Below are positions 63,092 through 64,000 of a DNA stretch of 64,000 nucleotides, piece after piece (position 1 is the stretch's first letter; the number at the start of each line of letters is the position of its first letter). Source of the stretch: Crossiella sp. SN42 (GTDB lineage: Bacteria; Actinomycetota; Actinomycetes; Mycobacteriales; Pseudonocardiaceae); assembly GCF_023897065.1 (NCBI RefSeq), contig NZ_JAMHIV010000039.1, positions 1 to 64,000 of the forward strand. The letters run 5' to 3'. The translations under genes were made by a program, and so were the position numbers. Under the pieces are notes generated by a model. The model was not told the DNA's origin. It saw only the letters and a program-made list of their open reading frames with translations, and did no database searches.

Positions 63092-64000
63092 TCAGCCCGG
63101 GAAGCTGCGGGCCGCGGCGAGCATCGCCTCGTTCTCCTCCGGGGTGCCGATGGTGACCCGCACGCCGTCGCCGGCGAAGCAGCGCAGCACCACCTTCTGC
63201 TCCACGCAGTGCTCGTTGAACGCGGTCGCGCGCTCGGCCAGCGGCAGCCAGACGAAGTTGGCCTGCGACTCCGGCACCTCGAAACCGATCTTGATCAGCT
63301 CGTCCCTGACCCGGTCCCGCTCCGCCGCGATCAGCCTGCACCGCTCCATCAGCTCGTCCTGCACCTCCAGCGAGGCGAGCGCGGCCGCGTGCGCGAACCG
63401 GTTTACCGAGAACGGGATCGCCACCTTGCGCACCCCGCCGGCGACCTCCGGCGAGGCCACGCAGAAGCCCACCCTGGACCCGGCCAGCCCGTAGGCCTTG
63501 GAGAAGGTGCGCAGCACGGCCACGTTCTGCCTGCCGCGGGCCAGCTCCAGGCCGTCCGGCACGTCGGGGTCGGTGACGAACTCGCGGTAGGCCTCGTCCA
63601 GCACCACCAGCACGTCCTCGGGCACCCGGTCCAGGAAGTCGACCAGCTCGTCCCGGCGCAGCGCGGTGCCGGTCGGGTTCAGCGGGTTGCTGACGAAGAT
63701 CAGCCGGGTGCGCTCGTTGATCGCCTCCAGGGTGGCGGCCAGGTCGTGCCGGTAGCCGGGGGCCAGCGGCACGGTGTGCCGGATCGCGCCGACCACCTGG
63801 GTGACGATCGGGTAGGCCTCGAAGGAGCGCCAGGCGAAGAGCACCTCGTCCTGGGCCGTGCACAGCGCCTGCACCAGCTGCTGGCACAGCGCCACCGAGC
63901 CGCAGCCGATCGCGACCTGCGCGGCGTCCACACCGAAGGACTCGGCGACCCGGGTGATCAGGTCCTCGCTGCCCATCGCCGGATAGCGGTGCACCGAGGC
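63092..64000 (-). CDS. hisC: Histidinol-phosphate/aromatic aminotransferase, C-terminal part (runs off window)
   Basis: The 302 residues present are the C-terminal part of a fold-type I aminotransferase. They show RYPAMG (the HRYPD-like substrate region), IGCGSVALCQQL, SNPLNPTGTAL, VVLDEAYREF, the PLP-binding Lys in RTFSKAYGLAGSRVG and the late Arg region VRVTIGTPEENE. The pattern fits HisC or the phenylalanine aminotransferase Pat, which cannot be told apart here. The 5' end lies beyond base 64000. It would transaminate histidinol phosphate or aromatic amino acids. Confidence 0.85.
   Translation of the reverse strand, partial: ASVHRYPAMGSEDLITRVAESFGVDAAQVAIGCGSVALCQQLVQALCTAQDEVLFAWRSFEAYPIVTQVVGAIRHTVPLAPGYRHDLAATLEAINERTRLIFVSNPLNPTGTALRRDELVDFLDRVPEDVLVVLDEAYREFVTDPDVPDGLELARGRQNVAVLRTFSKAYGLAGSRVGFCVASPEVAGGVRKVAIPFSVNRFAHAAALASLEVQDELMERCRLIAAERDRVRDELIKIGFEVPESQANFVWLPLAERATAFNEHCVEQKVVLRCFAGDGVRVTIGTPEENEAMLAAARSFPG

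Overview
The window is chromosomal DNA of a very high-GC actinomycete. G or C dominates third codon positions, GTG starts are frequent, translational coupling through ATGA and GTGA overlaps is common, and the gene content is typical of soil filamentous actinobacteria: SARP and LuxR regulators, a chitinase, a subtilase, a SigF-type sigma factor, WXG proteins and a SulP-carbonic anhydrase fusion. The style is closest to Pseudonocardiaceae; this is inferred from gene content, since there is no rRNA or tRNA to anchor it. I saw no insertion sequence, CRISPR array, rRNA or tRNA.

Layout. 54-6,782: metabolic and secreted enzymes (MBL-fold hydrolase, DHFR-like protein, AEC transporter, aqualysin-type subtilase, GH3 glucosidase with a CBM6-like tail). 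6,833-13,573: a signalling block with a translationally coupled phosphatase, histidine kinase and response regulator, a four-domain PAS/SpoIIE/HATPase/STAS protein, a STAS antagonist and a hemerythrin. 13,656-19,900: TetR regulators, small membrane proteins, a Baeyer-Villiger-type monooxygenase with an SDR behind two matching operator-like repeats, a Cys-rich secreted protein and a GNAT enzyme.

19,950-33,200 is an almost complete purine catabolic locus. A PucR regulator diverges from a tightly packed operon for OHCU decarboxylase, HIU hydrolase, uricase, nucleobase permease, the three xanthine dehydrogenase subunits, an 8-oxoguanine/guanine deaminase-type enzyme, allantoinase and allantoicase. 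A MocA-like molybdenum cofactor cytidylyltransferase follows. Together these would take guanine or xanthine to ureidoglycolate. 33,507-38,948 holds a dikinase-like protein with swivel and ATP-grasp domains, an MFS transporter, a large inverted-repeat element, a secreted HNH nuclease and an apparently inactive HSL-type hydrolase.

39,134-46,755 is the most unusual part: a LuxR response regulator, an XRE-TPR regulator, a divergent 93-aa protein carrying four exact DLTHP pentapeptides, a bacterial nitric oxide synthase oxygenase and an AfsR/SARP regulator. The peptide gene and the XRE-TPR gene are separated by only 27 bp and look like a peptide-pheromone and cytoplasmic-receptor pair of RRNPP type.

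46,766-64,000: DedA protein, SulP-carbonic anhydrase fusion (with a possible leaderless upstream ORF), STAS protein, glycosyltransferase, RsbW/SigF pair behind a SigB/SigF-type promoter, methyltransferase, PBP4-type carboxypeptidase, DUF4429/SHOCT protein, GH18 chitinase with tandem DasR/chitinase-type boxes, a four-gene WXG/type VII-like operon with a toxin-like architecture, a HAD phosphatase and the 3' part of a histidinol-phosphate aminotransferase gene running off the window.
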